From: Nocardioides sp. HDW12B
GTDB lineage: Bacteria > Actinomycetota > Actinomycetes > Propionibacteriales > Nocardioidaceae
DNA: 64,000 nucleotides
Assembly (NCBI RefSeq): GCF_011299595.1
Contig: NZ_CP049867.1
Span: 3,162,001-3,226,000 of the forward strand
Direction of reading: 5' to 3'
Position numbers and translations under genes: made by a program. Positions within the stretch are counted from its first letter, which is position 1, and every line of letters starts with the position of its first letter. Positions 33,233 to 40,812 of the stretch are shown here, in pieces. The notes below the pieces were generated by a model that saw only the letters and a list, made by a program, of their open reading frames with translations, was not told the origin of the DNA and did no database searches.

Positions 33233-34002
33233 CGGTCGATGCTCCCACCCGAGGCGTCGCGCTCCTCGCGGGCGGCGACCATGACCGCCACAGCCTCGTC
33301 GGGGTCGTCGGTCAGCGTGAGCAGGTCGAGGTCGCCCGGGCTGACCTTGCCGCCCGCGACCGCGGTGTCGCGCAGCCAGGCCAGCAGGCCCGACCAGTAG
33401 TCGACGCCGACCAGCACGACCGGGAAGGACGTCACCTTGCGGGTCTGCACCAGCGTCAGCGCCTCGAAGAGCTCGTCGAGGGTGCCGAGCCCGCCGGGCA
33501 GCACCACGAAGCCCTGGGAGTACTTCACGAACATCGTCTTGCGGGCGAAGAAGTAGCGGAAGTTCACGCCGAGCTCGACGTAGGGGTTCAGGCCCGCCTC
33601 GAAGGGCAGCTCGATGCCGAGACCCACGGAGGTCCCGCCCGCCTCGGTCGCGCCCTTGTTGGCCGCCTCCATCGCCCCGGGACCGCCGCCGGTGATGACG
33701 GCCAGCCCGGCCTCGGCCAGACCGCGGCCGACCTGCTCGGCGACCGCCCAGACCGGGTCGTCGGTCGTCGTCCGGGCGGAGCCGAAGACCCCGACGGCCG
33801 GCCCGAGCTCGGCCAGCGCCCCGAAGCCCTCGACGAACTCGCTCTGGATCCGCAGCACGCGCCACGGGTCGGTGTGCACCCAGTCGGACGCGCCCCGGGA
33901 GTCGAGCAGGCGCTGGTCGGTGGTGGTGCCGCCGGGGTGGCTCTGGCTGCCGCGCAGCCGCACCGGTCCGCGGTAGCGGTCGGTCTCGTCGCGGGAGGTC
34001 AC
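33229..34002 (-). CDS. LOG-family (TIGR00730) Rossmann-fold protein
   Basis: A 257-aa protein of the lonely-guy/lysine-decarboxylase-like family: GVFGSARTTTDD, TGGGPGAMEAANKGA and the catalytic signature PGGLGTLDELFE. Related enzymes release cytokinin-type bases from nucleoside monophosphates or act as nucleotide 5'-monophosphate nucleosidases; the actinobacterial role is unsettled. The GTG start overlaps the dapE stop as GTGA. The first 40 residues form an extension usual for this actinobacterial subgroup. Confidence 0.9.
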   Translation of the reverse strand: MTSRDETDRYRGPVRLRGSQSHPGGTTTDQRLLDSRGASDWVHTDPWRVLRIQSEFVEGFGALAELGPAVGVFGSARTTTDDPVWAVAEQVGRGLAEAGLAVITGGGPGAMEAANKGATEAGGTSVGLGIELPFEAGLNPYVELGVNFRYFFARKTMFVKYSQGFVVLPGGLGTLDELFEALTLVQTRKVTSFPVVLVGVDYWSGLLAWLRDTAVAGGKVSPGDLDLLTLTDDPDEAVAVMVAAREERDASGGSIDR

Positions 34003-35099
34003 GACGTGCCCGCCAGCCACGCCCGCAGCTGCGCGGCGACCCGGGCCACGTGCTCGACGGGCACGTGCTCGTCCTGGCGGTGGGCGTACATCGGGTCGCC
34101 GGGGCCGAAGTTGACCGCCGGCACCCCGAGCCCGCTGAAGCGTGCGACGTCGGTCCAGCCGAACTTCGGGTTCGCCTCTCCCCCGACGGCGGTGACGAAG
34201 TCCCGCGCCGCCGGTACGCCGAGTCCGGGCAGGGCGCCGGGCGAGGAGTCCTTGACCTGCACGAGGTGCGGGGCGAAGAGGTCGGTGAGGAAGGCCAGCG
34301 CCTCCTCCTCGGACCGGTCGGGGGCGAAGCGATAGTTGACCGAGACCACGCAGGTGTCGGGCACGACGTTGCCGGCCACCCCGCCGGCGATGCCGACCGC
34401 GTTCAGGCCCTCGCGGTACTCCAGGCCGTCGATGACCGGGCGGCGCGCCTCGAAGGCGGCCAGCTTCTCCAGCACCGGGGCGGCGGCGTGGATGGCGTTG
34501 GAGCCCATCCAGGAGCGGGCCGAGTGGGCCCGCTGGCCGGTGAGCGTGACCTCGACGCGCATGGTGCCCTGGCAGCCGGCCTCGACGACGGCGTTCGAGG
34601 GCTCCATGAGGACGGCGAAGTCGGCCTCGAGCAGGTCGGGGCGGGCGGCGGCGAGCTTGGTCAGGCCGTTGCGCTCGGCCTCGACCTCCTCGCACTCGTA
34701 GAACAGGTAGGTGACGTCGCGCGGCGGGTCGGTGACGGTGGCGGCCAGGTGCAGGCCCACCGCGACCCCGCCCTTCATGTCGCAGGTGCCGAGGCCGTGC
34801 AGGATGCCGTCCTCCAGGCGCGACGGCAGGTTGTCGTGCTCGGGCACGGTGTCGAGGTGCCCGGCGAGCACCACCCGGTCGGCCCGGCCGAGCTGCGTCC
34901 GGGCGACGACGGTGTGGCCGAACCGCTCGACCTCGAGGTGCGGGTAGCGGCGCAGCAGACCCTCGACGGCGTCGGCGATCGCCTGCTCGTCGCCGCTCAC
35001 CGAGGGGATGTCGACCAGCCGGCGGGTCAGCTCGAGCGGGTCCCCGACGGCGTCGGCGAGGTGGTCGGACAGAGGGGTGGCAGGGGACATGTCGACCAT
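33999..35099 (-). CDS. dapE: Succinyl-diaminopimelate desuccinylase
   Basis: A 366-aa M20 metallopeptidase-fold enzyme that removes succinate from N-succinyl-LL-2,6-diaminopimelate in the succinylase route to meso-DAP and lysine. Motifs: VLAGHLDTVP (metal His/Asp), GTCDMKGGVAVGLHLA (bridging Asp), LFYECEEVEAERNG (catalytic/metal Glu) and, at the C-terminus, the region YAHRQDEHVPV with the last metal His. The ATG at 35099 has GAGG 4 nt upstream; ATG 35090 is possible. First gene of a coupled operon dapE-LOG-DivIVA-tag, divergent from dapD. Confidence 0.93.
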   Translation of the reverse strand: MVDMSPATPLSDHLADAVGDPLELTRRLVDIPSVSGDEQAIADAVEGLLRRYPHLEVERFGHTVVARTQLGRADRVVLAGHLDTVPEHDNLPSRLEDGILHGLGTCDMKGGVAVGLHLAATVTDPPRDVTYLFYECEEVEAERNGLTKLAAARPDLLEADFAVLMEPSNAVVEAGCQGTMRVEVTLTGQRAHSARSWMGSNAIHAAAPVLEKLAAFEARRPVIDGLEYREGLNAVGIAGGVAGNVVPDTCVVSVNYRFAPDRSEEEALAFLTDLFAPHLVQVKDSSPGALPGLGVPAARDFVTAVGGEANPKFGWTDVARFSGLGVPAVNFGPGDPMYAHRQDEHVPVEHVARVAAQLRAWLAGTS

Positions 35100-35167
35100 C
35101 CAACCTCATGGCACCGACGCACCCCGCCGTACGCCGTGGCGGGGCCGGGACGGTTGCCCGACTTCGG

Positions 35168-35173
35168 TAGCCT
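35168..35173 (+). promoter_or_regulatory. -10 hexamer TAGCCT of dapD
   Basis: TAGCCT, 6 nt, then GTG at 35180; leaderless arrangement. Confidence 0.5.
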
Positions 35174-35179
35174 GCCCCC

Positions 35180-36181
35180 GTGAGCACCCCCTCCTCCGGC
35201 CCGTCCGCCACGCCCTCGTCGACGTCGTCCACGCCCGCCGTCGAGGCCCACGGATCCGCCCTCGTCACCCGGGTCGCCGGAGGCGAGGGCACCGTGCTCG
35301 ACGCGTGGTTCCCCGCCCCGGCGCTGGGCGCCCCCGCGGCGGGCCACGCAGCACCGGCCGAGCTCGCGTCGCTGGCCGGCGAGGACGAAGTGCGCGGCGT
35401 CGTCCGCGAGGTCGTCGAGGTCCACGTCACCGACCTCCAGTCGCCGCCGACCGACACCGTCGACGCGTGGCTGCGCCTGCACCTGCTGAGCCACCGGCTC
35501 GTGCGCCCCCACGGCGTCAACCTGGACGGCGTCTTCGGGCTGCTGACCAACGTGGTGTGGACGAGCGTGGGTCCCTGCGCCGTCGAGGGCTTCGAGCAGA
35601 CCCGGCTGCGGCTGCGGGCCGCCGGCCACCACGTGACCGTGCTGGGGGTCGACAAGTTCCCCCGGATGACCGACTACGTGCTGCCCTCCGGCGTCCGCGT
35701 CGCCGACGCCGACCGGGTCCGGCTCGGCGCCCACCTGGCCTCCGGCACCACCGTCATGCACGAGGGCTTCGTGAACTTCAACGCCGGCACGTTGGGCTCC
35801 TCCATGGTCGAGGGCCGCATCAGCGCCGGCGTCGTCGTCGGCGACGGCTCCGACGTCGGCGGGGGCTCCTCGATCATGGGCACGCTCTCGGGCGGCGGCA
35901 CCCAGGTCATCTCGGTCGGCGAGCGGTGCCTGCTCGGCGCCAACGCCGGCCTCGGCATCACCCTCGGTGACGACTGCGTCGTCGAGGCCGGCCTCTACGT
36001 CACCGCCGGCACCAAGGTGCTCGTCCACGAGGGCGACGGCACCCGCGTCGCCAAGGCGCGGGAGCTCTCGGGCGCGAGCAACGTGCTGTTCCGACGCAAC
36101 TCCACCACCGGCGCGGTCGAGGCCGTGCCGTGGAAGGGCGACGGCATCGCCCTCAATGCCGCCCTGCATGCCAACGACTGA
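35180..36181 (+). CDS. dapD: 2,3,4,5-tetrahydropyridine-2,6-dicarboxylate N-succinyltransferase
   Basis: A 333-aa acyltransferase that succinylates tetrahydrodipicolinate, the step before DapC and DapE. The N-terminal 30 residues are a disordered Ser/Thr/Pro extension. The C-terminal half is a left-handed beta-helix: [50 protein letters not shown] region with hexapeptide repeats and the conserved [11 protein letters not shown] active-site segment. It belongs to the actinobacterial DapD class. The GTG start fits the leaderless promoter. Its last 14 nt overlap the next gene. Confidence 0.95.
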   Translation: MSTPSSGPSATPSSTSSTPAVEAHGSALVTRVAGGEGTVLDAWFPAPALGAPAAGHAAPAELASLAGEDEVRGVVREVVEVHVTDLQSPPTDTVDAWLRLHLLSHRLVRPHGVNLDGVFGLLTNVVWTSVGPCAVEGFEQTRLRLRAAGHHVTVLGVDKFPRMTDYVLPSGVRVADADRVRLGAHLASGTTVMHEGFVNFNAGTLGSSMVEGRISAGVVVGDGSDVGGGSSIMGTLSGGGTQVISVGERCLLGANAGLGITLGDDCVVEAGLYVTAGTKVLVHEGDGTRVAKARELSGASNVLFRRNSTTGAVEAVPWKGDGIALNAALHAND

Positions 36182-37187
36182 CCCCGACGCCGGGAGGTCG
36201 GGCGACGCGCGGGAGAACGGCCGGGTCCTGCTGCCGCTGCTCGCCGTCGTCGTGGTGGTCGTGCTGGGGGTCGCGCTCGCCGTACGCCTGGGGGCGGGGC
36301 CGTTCCCGGACTCCGAGGTGTGCCGCGCCGAGGTCGGCGACGTCACCGCGGAGCTGAGCGGCGAGCAGGCCGAGAACGCCAGCCTCATCGCCGGCATCGG
36401 CGTACGGCGAGGTTTGCCGGCCCGCGCGGTCTCCATCGCACTCGCGACGGCGTTCCAGGAGAGCAAGCTGGAGAACCTCGAGGGCGGCGACCGCGATTCC
36501 CTCGGGCTGTTCCAGCAGCGGCCCTCGCAGGGCTGGGGCAGCGCCGAGCAGATCAGCGACCCGGTCTACGCCACGAACGCCTTCTACGACGGGCTGGTGG
36601 AGATCGAGGGCTACGAGGACATGCGGATCACCGAGGCCGCCCAGGCGGTGCAGCGCTCGGGCTTCCCCGAAGCCTACGAGGAGCACGCCGAGGGGGCGCG
36701 CGCGCTGGCGTCTGCCCTGACCGGCTACAGCCCCGGGGCGTTCTCGTGCGTGGTGCGCCACGGTGACCTGGAGGCCGAGGAGCCGGGCGAGCGTGGCCTC
36801 ACCGCGCGCGCCGAGGCCGCGGTGGTCGACGTGGAGCGGGTCTTCGGAGAGCTGCCACTCGGGGGGTTCTCGCCCGAGGGCGTCACCACCGGGCACATGG
36901 AGGGCTCGGCGCACTACGCCGGCCGCGCCGTCGACGTCTTCTTCCGGCCGGTGAACGACGCGAACCTGCGACGCGGGTGGGCCGTCGCGCAGTACCTCGT
37001 CGCGAACGCCGAGCGCCTCGGCGTCGACCACGTCATCTTCGACGACCGCATCTGGTCCAGCGGGCTGCGCTCCGAGCAGGGCTGGCGCGACTACGACGCC
37101 CCGGTCGAGTCCTCGACGGCGCCGGCCACCCGCGTGATCCTCGAGCACCGCGACCACGTCCACCTCGACGTGGTCGAGGGCGGCTGA
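36168..37187 (+). CDS. Membrane-anchored protein with lysozyme-like and M15-like regions
   Basis: A 339-aa protein: a short cytoplasmic head, one membrane helix (about residues 21-42, [17 protein letters not shown]) and an extracellular part. Residues about 65-180 hold [34 protein letters not shown], which looks like a lysozyme-like/transglycosylase fold with a candidate catalytic Glu in FQESK. The C-terminal part has [11 protein letters not shown] and HRDHVHLD, the spacing of metal ligands in M15-type peptidases. It may therefore be a bifunctional wall hydrolase, but activity is inferred only. The ATG lies inside dapD's end, so it is translationally coupled to meso-DAP synthesis. Confidence 0.78.
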   Translation: MPTTDPDAGRSGDARENGRVLLPLLAVVVVVVLGVALAVRLGAGPFPDSEVCRAEVGDVTAELSGEQAENASLIAGIGVRRGLPARAVSIALATAFQESKLENLEGGDRDSLGLFQQRPSQGWGSAEQISDPVYATNAFYDGLVEIEGYEDMRITEAAQAVQRSGFPEAYEEHAEGARALASALTGYSPGAFSCVVRHGDLEAEEPGERGLTARAEAAVVDVERVFGELPLGGFSPEGVTTGHMEGSAHYAGRAVDVFFRPVNDANLRRGWAVAQYLVANAERLGVDHVIFDDRIWSSGLRSEQGWRDYDAPVESSTAPATRVILEHRDHVHLDVVEGG

Positions 37188-37351
37188 CGGCTGCTGAGGG
37201 CGGGACCTTCGCCCCCCGTCGGTCCTGACCTTCCCCGGATCGGCACCTGCCCCCTCGCCCTGGGCGGCTCCCGAGCCCCACACTGTCGTCAGTCGGGTGG
37301 GGTGCTCGGCGGGGGACGCCGGACGTGGGCCGGCAGGCAAGAGGAGCAGAC

Positions 37352-37639
37352 ATGGGATCGACCTCGATGATGTACACGATGGGCATGGCGCTCGACCGGG
37401 CGGCGGACGGCGGGCACCCGGTGAGCATCCTCGTGGAGGGCTCGTGGGTCGACGGCCAGATCGCCGCCGTCGACAGCATGGGGGTCGTCCTGGAGGGCAA
37501 CGACGGCGACCACACCGTCATCCGCGTCGACCGGGTGGCAGCGGTGAAGGTGCACGCGGAGTCGCCGTTCCGCACGTCGATCTCGCGGGCACCGGCGGCG
37601 CCCGAGGCGCGTCCCATGCCCGGCCCGCGGACCGCCTGA
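37352..37639 (+). CDS. Small conserved protein, tandem paralogue 1
   Basis: A 95-aa protein starting at ATG behind GAGGAG. It shares about two thirds of its residues with the next gene: TSMMYTMGMALDRAA, a central WVDGQIAAVDSMGVVLEG strand-rich core and a basic PMPGPRTA tail. No signal peptide or membrane segment. The core resembles an SH3/Sm-like small beta barrel (short alternating strands, GVVLE and RVAAVKV), which is only a visual impression. Function unknown. Confidence 0.8.
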   Translation: MGSTSMMYTMGMALDRAADGGHPVSILVEGSWVDGQIAAVDSMGVVLEGNDGDHTVIRVDRVAAVKVHAESPFRTSISRAPAAPEARPMPGPRTA

Positions 37640-37781
37640 GGCACCTCCGGCCGGGCACCCGATCGGTCAGACTTGGCGGGACCTTGGTCCGGAATCGGGT
37701 TTGTCCGCTTTCGTCACGACTGTCGGTTGCGCCATCCTGAGGACGTGCCGCGGGGGCGCGGCCACCAGGAGGGGACGAGAC

Positions 37782-38072
37782 ATGCAGACGTCGATGCTCT
37801 ACACGATGGGGATGGCCCTGGACCGGGCCGCCGAGCACGGACACCCGGTGCGGTTGCTGGTCGAGGGGGCCTGGCTCGACGGCAGCATCGCCGCCGTCGA
37901 CAGCCTCGGGGTCGTGCTCGAGACGGCTCAGGGCCACCACTCGGTGGTGCGCCTCGAGCGCGTCGCCGCCGTCAGCGTCGCCTCCGAGTCGCCCCTGCGG
38001 GCGCCGATCGCGCGCACGCCGTACCGCGAGGAGACGGTCGTGCGCCCGATGCCGGGCGCACGCACCGCCTGA
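37782..38072 (+). CDS. Small conserved protein, tandem paralogue 2
   Basis: A 96-aa paralogue of the preceding gene (TSMLYTMGMALDRAAEHGHP, WLDGSIAAVDSLGVVLE, RPMPGARTA), with CAGGAGGGGACGAG before its ATG. The pair arose by tandem duplication but each copy has its own 140-160-bp upstream region, and both of these contain GGCGGGACCTT and ACTGTCG, so each may be transcribed separately. The stop is 3 nt from the convergent dapC stop. Confidence 0.8.
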   Translation: MQTSMLYTMGMALDRAAEHGHPVRLLVEGAWLDGSIAAVDSLGVVLETAQGHHSVVRLERVAAVSVASESPLRAPIARTPYREETVVRPMPGARTA

Positions 38073-38075
38073 GCC

Positions 38076-39239
38076 TCAGGCGGGCCGGCCCAGCCGCGCG
38101 ACCGCGGCGCCGACGCGCTCGTCGGTCGCGGTGATCGCGACGCGCACGTGGCGGGTCCCGGCGGTGCCGTAGAAGTCGCCGGGCGCGACGAGGATGCCGC
38201 GGTCGGCCAGCCAGGCGACCGTGTCCCAGCAGGGCTCGTCGCGCGTCGCCCACAGGTAGAGCGCTCCCTGCGAGTGGTCGACGGTGAAGCCGGCGCCCAG
38301 CAGCGCGTCGCGCAGCGCCGTACGCCGTGCCGCGTAGCGCTCGCGCTGCTCCGCGACGTGGGCGTCGTCGTCGAGGGCGGCAGCCATCGCGACCTGCATC
38401 GGACCGGGCAGCATGAGCCCCAGGTTCTTGCGCACCGCCGTCAGCTCCGCGACGACCGTGGGATCGCCGGCGACGAAGGCGCAGCGGTAGCCGGCCAGGT
38501 TCGACCGCTTCGACAGCGAGTGCACGGTGAGGATCCCGGTGACGTCGCCGTCGCAGACGTCGGGGTGCAGCACCGAGACCGGCTCGGCGTCCCAGCCGCT
38601 CTCGAGGTAGCACTCGTCGGAGACCAGCAGCGCCCCGCGCTCGCGGCACCACGCCACGACCTTGCGCAGGTGCTCGACGGGGAGGACCTGACCGGTCGGG
38701 TTCGACGGCGAGTTGATCCACACCAGGGTCGGGCTCTCCGGACCGAGGCTGGTCAGCGCGTCGGCGGCCACGACGCGGGCCCCGGCGAGCGCGGCGCCCA
38801 CGGTGTACGTCGGGTAGGCCAGCCGCGGGGCGACCACGAGGTCACCGGGGCCGAGCCCCAGGTGGGTCGCCAGGCCGGCGATCAGCTCCTTGGAGCCGAC
38901 GCTCGGCAGTACTTGGCGCGGCTCGAGGCCGACCGCCCCGGCGCGCCGCTCGAGCCAGCCGACGATCGAGGCGCGCAGGGCCGGCGTGCCGATGGTGAGG
39001 GGGTAGCCCGGGGAGTCGGAGGCGTCGGCGAGCGCCTGACGCACGACGGCCGGGGTCGGGTCGACCGGGGTGCCGACCGAGAGGTCGACGATGCCGTCGG
39101 GGTGCGCCCGAGCGCGATCGCCCATCGGGACCAGCGCGTCCCAGGGGAAGTCGGGGAGCCGCCCGGAAACCGGACGTGCCGCCCACCGGGGAGCCCCGGG
39201 AGACGGCACGGTCGAGTCGTTCGAGGACCCCGAGGTCAC
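38076..39239 (-). CDS. dapC: Succinyldiaminopimelate transaminase
   Basis: A 387-aa fold-type I PLP aminotransferase that makes N-succinyl-LL-DAP from its keto precursor with glutamate as donor. Visible: GYPLTIGTPALRASIVGWLERR, SPSNPTGQVLP (Asn binding PLP O3'), SDECYLE, and the PLP-lysine in HSLSKRSNLAGYR; C-terminal Arg in HVRVAI. The GTG start overlaps the ferredoxin stop as GTGA, so both are translated together; pairing of fdx with dapC is typical of actinobacteria (Rv1177-Rv1178, from memory). With dapD and dapE it completes the succinylase branch in this window. Confidence 0.92.
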   Translation of the reverse strand: MTSGSSNDSTVPSPGAPRWAARPVSGRLPDFPWDALVPMGDRARAHPDGIVDLSVGTPVDPTPAVVRQALADASDSPGYPLTIGTPALRASIVGWLERRAGAVGLEPRQVLPSVGSKELIAGLATHLGLGPGDLVVAPRLAYPTYTVGAALAGARVVAADALTSLGPESPTLVWINSPSNPTGQVLPVEHLRKVVAWCRERGALLVSDECYLESGWDAEPVSVLHPDVCDGDVTGILTVHSLSKRSNLAGYRCAFVAGDPTVVAELTAVRKNLGLMLPGPMQVAMAAALDDDAHVAEQRERYAARRTALRDALLGAGFTVDHSQGALYLWATRDEPCWDTVAWLADRGILVAPGDFYGTAGTRHVRVAITATDERVGAAVARLGRPA

Positions 39240-39562
39240 TCGTCGTGCTCCTGCGGGGGCAGCGCGGCGACGACGGGGTGGTCCTTCTCGATGACGCCCA
39301 TCTTGGCGGCGCCGCCGGGAGAGCCGAGGTCGTCGAAGAACTCCACGTTGGCCTTGTAGTAGTCCTTCCACTGCTCCGGGGTGTCGTCCTCGTAGTAGAT
39401 GGCCTCCACCGGGCAGACGGGCTCGCAGGCTCCGCAGTCCACGCACTCGTCGGGGTGGATGTAGAGCATGCGCGAGCCCTCGTAGATGCAGTCGACAGGA
39501 CACTCGTCGACACAGGCGCGGTCCTTCAGGTCCACACAGGGCTCGGCGATGACGTAGGTCAC
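39236..39562 (-). CDS. fdxA: 7Fe ferredoxin
   Basis: A 108-aa ferredoxin with two cluster sites: CVDLKDRACVDECPVDC for the [3Fe-4S]/[4Fe-4S] pair and CVDCGACEPVCP for the second. The C-terminal 45 residues (WKDYYKANVEFFDDLGSPGGA) are the usual extension of the Mycobacterium/Streptomyces 7Fe class. It is a cytoplasmic one-electron carrier; the partner enzyme is unknown. GTG start behind GAGGAGGAACCAG. A minus-strand TAGGCT at 39622-39627 is a plausible -10 about 60 nt upstream. Confidence 0.95.
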   Translation of the reverse strand: MTYVIAEPCVDLKDRACVDECPVDCIYEGSRMLYIHPDECVDCGACEPVCPVEAIYYEDDTPEQWKDYYKANVEFFDDLGSPGGAAKMGVIEKDHPVVAALPPQEHDE

Positions 39563-39625
39563 CTGGTTCCTCCTCGACGGGTGCGCCCGTGGCAGTCACG
39601 GGCGGAGATGCTGGCTCCGACAGCC

Positions 39626-39631
39626 TAGTAT
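39626..39631 (+). promoter_or_regulatory. -10 hexamer TAGTAT of the GNAT gene
   Basis: TAGTAT lies in the divergent fdxA/GNAT promoter region, 88 nt before the GTG at 39720. It overlaps the putative fdxA -10 on the other strand, so the two promoters probably interfere. Confidence 0.4.
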
Positions 39632-39719
39632 CCACACGCGCCGTTGACGCGGCGCCCTCCCGAAGTCTCGCTCCGCGTCGCCCGACGTCCCGCTCCCACG
39701 CTTCCCGAAGAAGGACCCC

Positions 39720-40766
39720 GTGCCCCTGCCGACCGCCCTCGGGCCCGCCTGCCTGGGGCTGCGCGTCGTCGTACGGCGCGTGCTGCCCGGCGAGACCGGC
39801 CCGAGCGGCGGGCCGGCGATGACCGACGTGCTCGGGGTGCTGGAGAGCTGGGAGGACGACGCGCTGACGGTGCGGCGCGAGGACGGCTCAGTCGTCCGGG
39901 TCGACCGGTCGACGCTGGTCTCGGGCAAGGCAGTGCCGCCGCGGGCGTCGGTGCGCCACCGGGTGCCGGCCGAGGTGGCCGCCCGGAGGGCGCTGGGCTC
40001 GTGGCCGGCCGTCGAGGCCGAGCCGCTCGGCGACTGGGTGCTGCGGGCGTCGGGGGGCTTCAGCGCCCGGGCCAACTCGGTGTTCCTCACCGGCGACCCG
40101 GGGATGCCCTGGGACGAGGCCGTGGCGCGGGCACGGGCGTTCTACGCCGAGCGCGACCTGCCGGCGTGGGCGCAGGTCGTCGTCGGCTCCCCCGAGGACC
40201 TGCGCGCCGACGCCGAGGGGTGGCACCAGGCCCGCCCCGGTGAGGCCGACTCGCTGCTGCAGGTCGCCTCGGTCGCCCAGGCCGTCCGTCAGGCGCGCGA
40301 ATTCCGTTCACAAGAACGTTCAGACCCTCCCCGTGACGGCGTGGACGGGGATCTGAACGTTCTTGTGAACGAGATGTTCGTCCGAGAGGAGATGACCGAC
40401 GGGTGGCTGGCGACCGACGAGCGGGCCCGCGAGCGGCCGGAGGCGTCGCGGGCGGTGCTGGAGGGGCCGGACCACGTGGCGTTCGTGACGCTCGAGGTCG
40501 ACGGCGCGGTCGTGGCGCGGGCCCGGGCGGCGATGCCCGACAGCGACGACTGGGTCGGCCTCACCGACGTGTGGGTCGACCCCGAGCGGCGCCGCGGCGG
40601 GCTGGCCCGGTCGGTGGTGGGCGCGCTGATGCCGTGGGCGGCCGAGCGGGGCGCGAGCACGGCGTACCTCCAGGTCCGCGCGGACAACGCCGCCGGGCTG
40701 GCGCTCTACCAGCGGTTCGGGTTCGTCACCCACCACGCCTACCGCTACCTGCGCCTGCCGGACTGA
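39720..40766 (+). CDS. GNAT-family N-acetyltransferase with N-terminal SH3-like region
   Basis: A 348-aa protein. Residues 1-75 form a small beta domain (LGLRVVVRRVLPG, TDVLGVLESWEDDALTVRREDGSVVRVD), the head found in a class of actinobacterial GNATs; the rest resembles a double GNAT, with the acetyl-CoA loop VWVDPERRRGGLARSVVGALM near 282-302 and ALYQRFGFVTHHAYRYL near the end. GTG start behind AAGGA. A 65-nt perfect-stem palindrome (40306-40370) interrupts the coding sequence in frame and encodes the odd stretch FRSQERSDPPRDGVDGDLNV between the two halves. The substrate is unknown. Confidence 0.87.
   Translation: MPLPTALGPACLGLRVVVRRVLPGETGPSGGPAMTDVLGVLESWEDDALTVRREDGSVVRVDRSTLVSGKAVPPRASVRHRVPAEVAARRALGSWPAVEAEPLGDWVLRASGGFSARANSVFLTGDPGMPWDEAVARARAFYAERDLPAWAQVVVGSPEDLRADAEGWHQARPGEADSLLQVASVAQAVRQAREFRSQERSDPPRDGVDGDLNVLVNEMFVREEMTDGWLATDERARERPEASRAVLEGPDHVAFVTLEVDGAVVARARAAMPDSDDWVGLTDVWVDPERRRGGLARSVVGALMPWAAERGASTAYLQVRADNAAGLALYQRFGFVTHHAYRYLRLPD
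40306..40370. repeat. Palindromic element inside the GNAT coding sequence
   Basis: GTTCACAAGAACGTTCAGA (40306-40324) pairs with its complement at 40352-40370, and TCCCCGT (40328-40334) with ACGGGGA (40345-40351), leaving a 10-nt loop and one 3-nt bulge: 26 paired bases. It is read through in frame. Local GC is clearly below that of the gene. Confidence 0.85.
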
Positions 40767-40776
40767 CCCCCGAGTA

Positions 40777-40798
40777 CGTCGCTCCGCTCGGAGCGACG
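40777..40798. terminator. Convergent terminator hairpin
   Basis: CGTCGCTCC (40777-40785) pairs with GGAGCGACG (40790-40798) around GCTC, in the gap between the GNAT and VanW stops. Confidence 0.6.
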
Positions 40799-40812
40799 CT
40801 CGCCGGGCGGGC

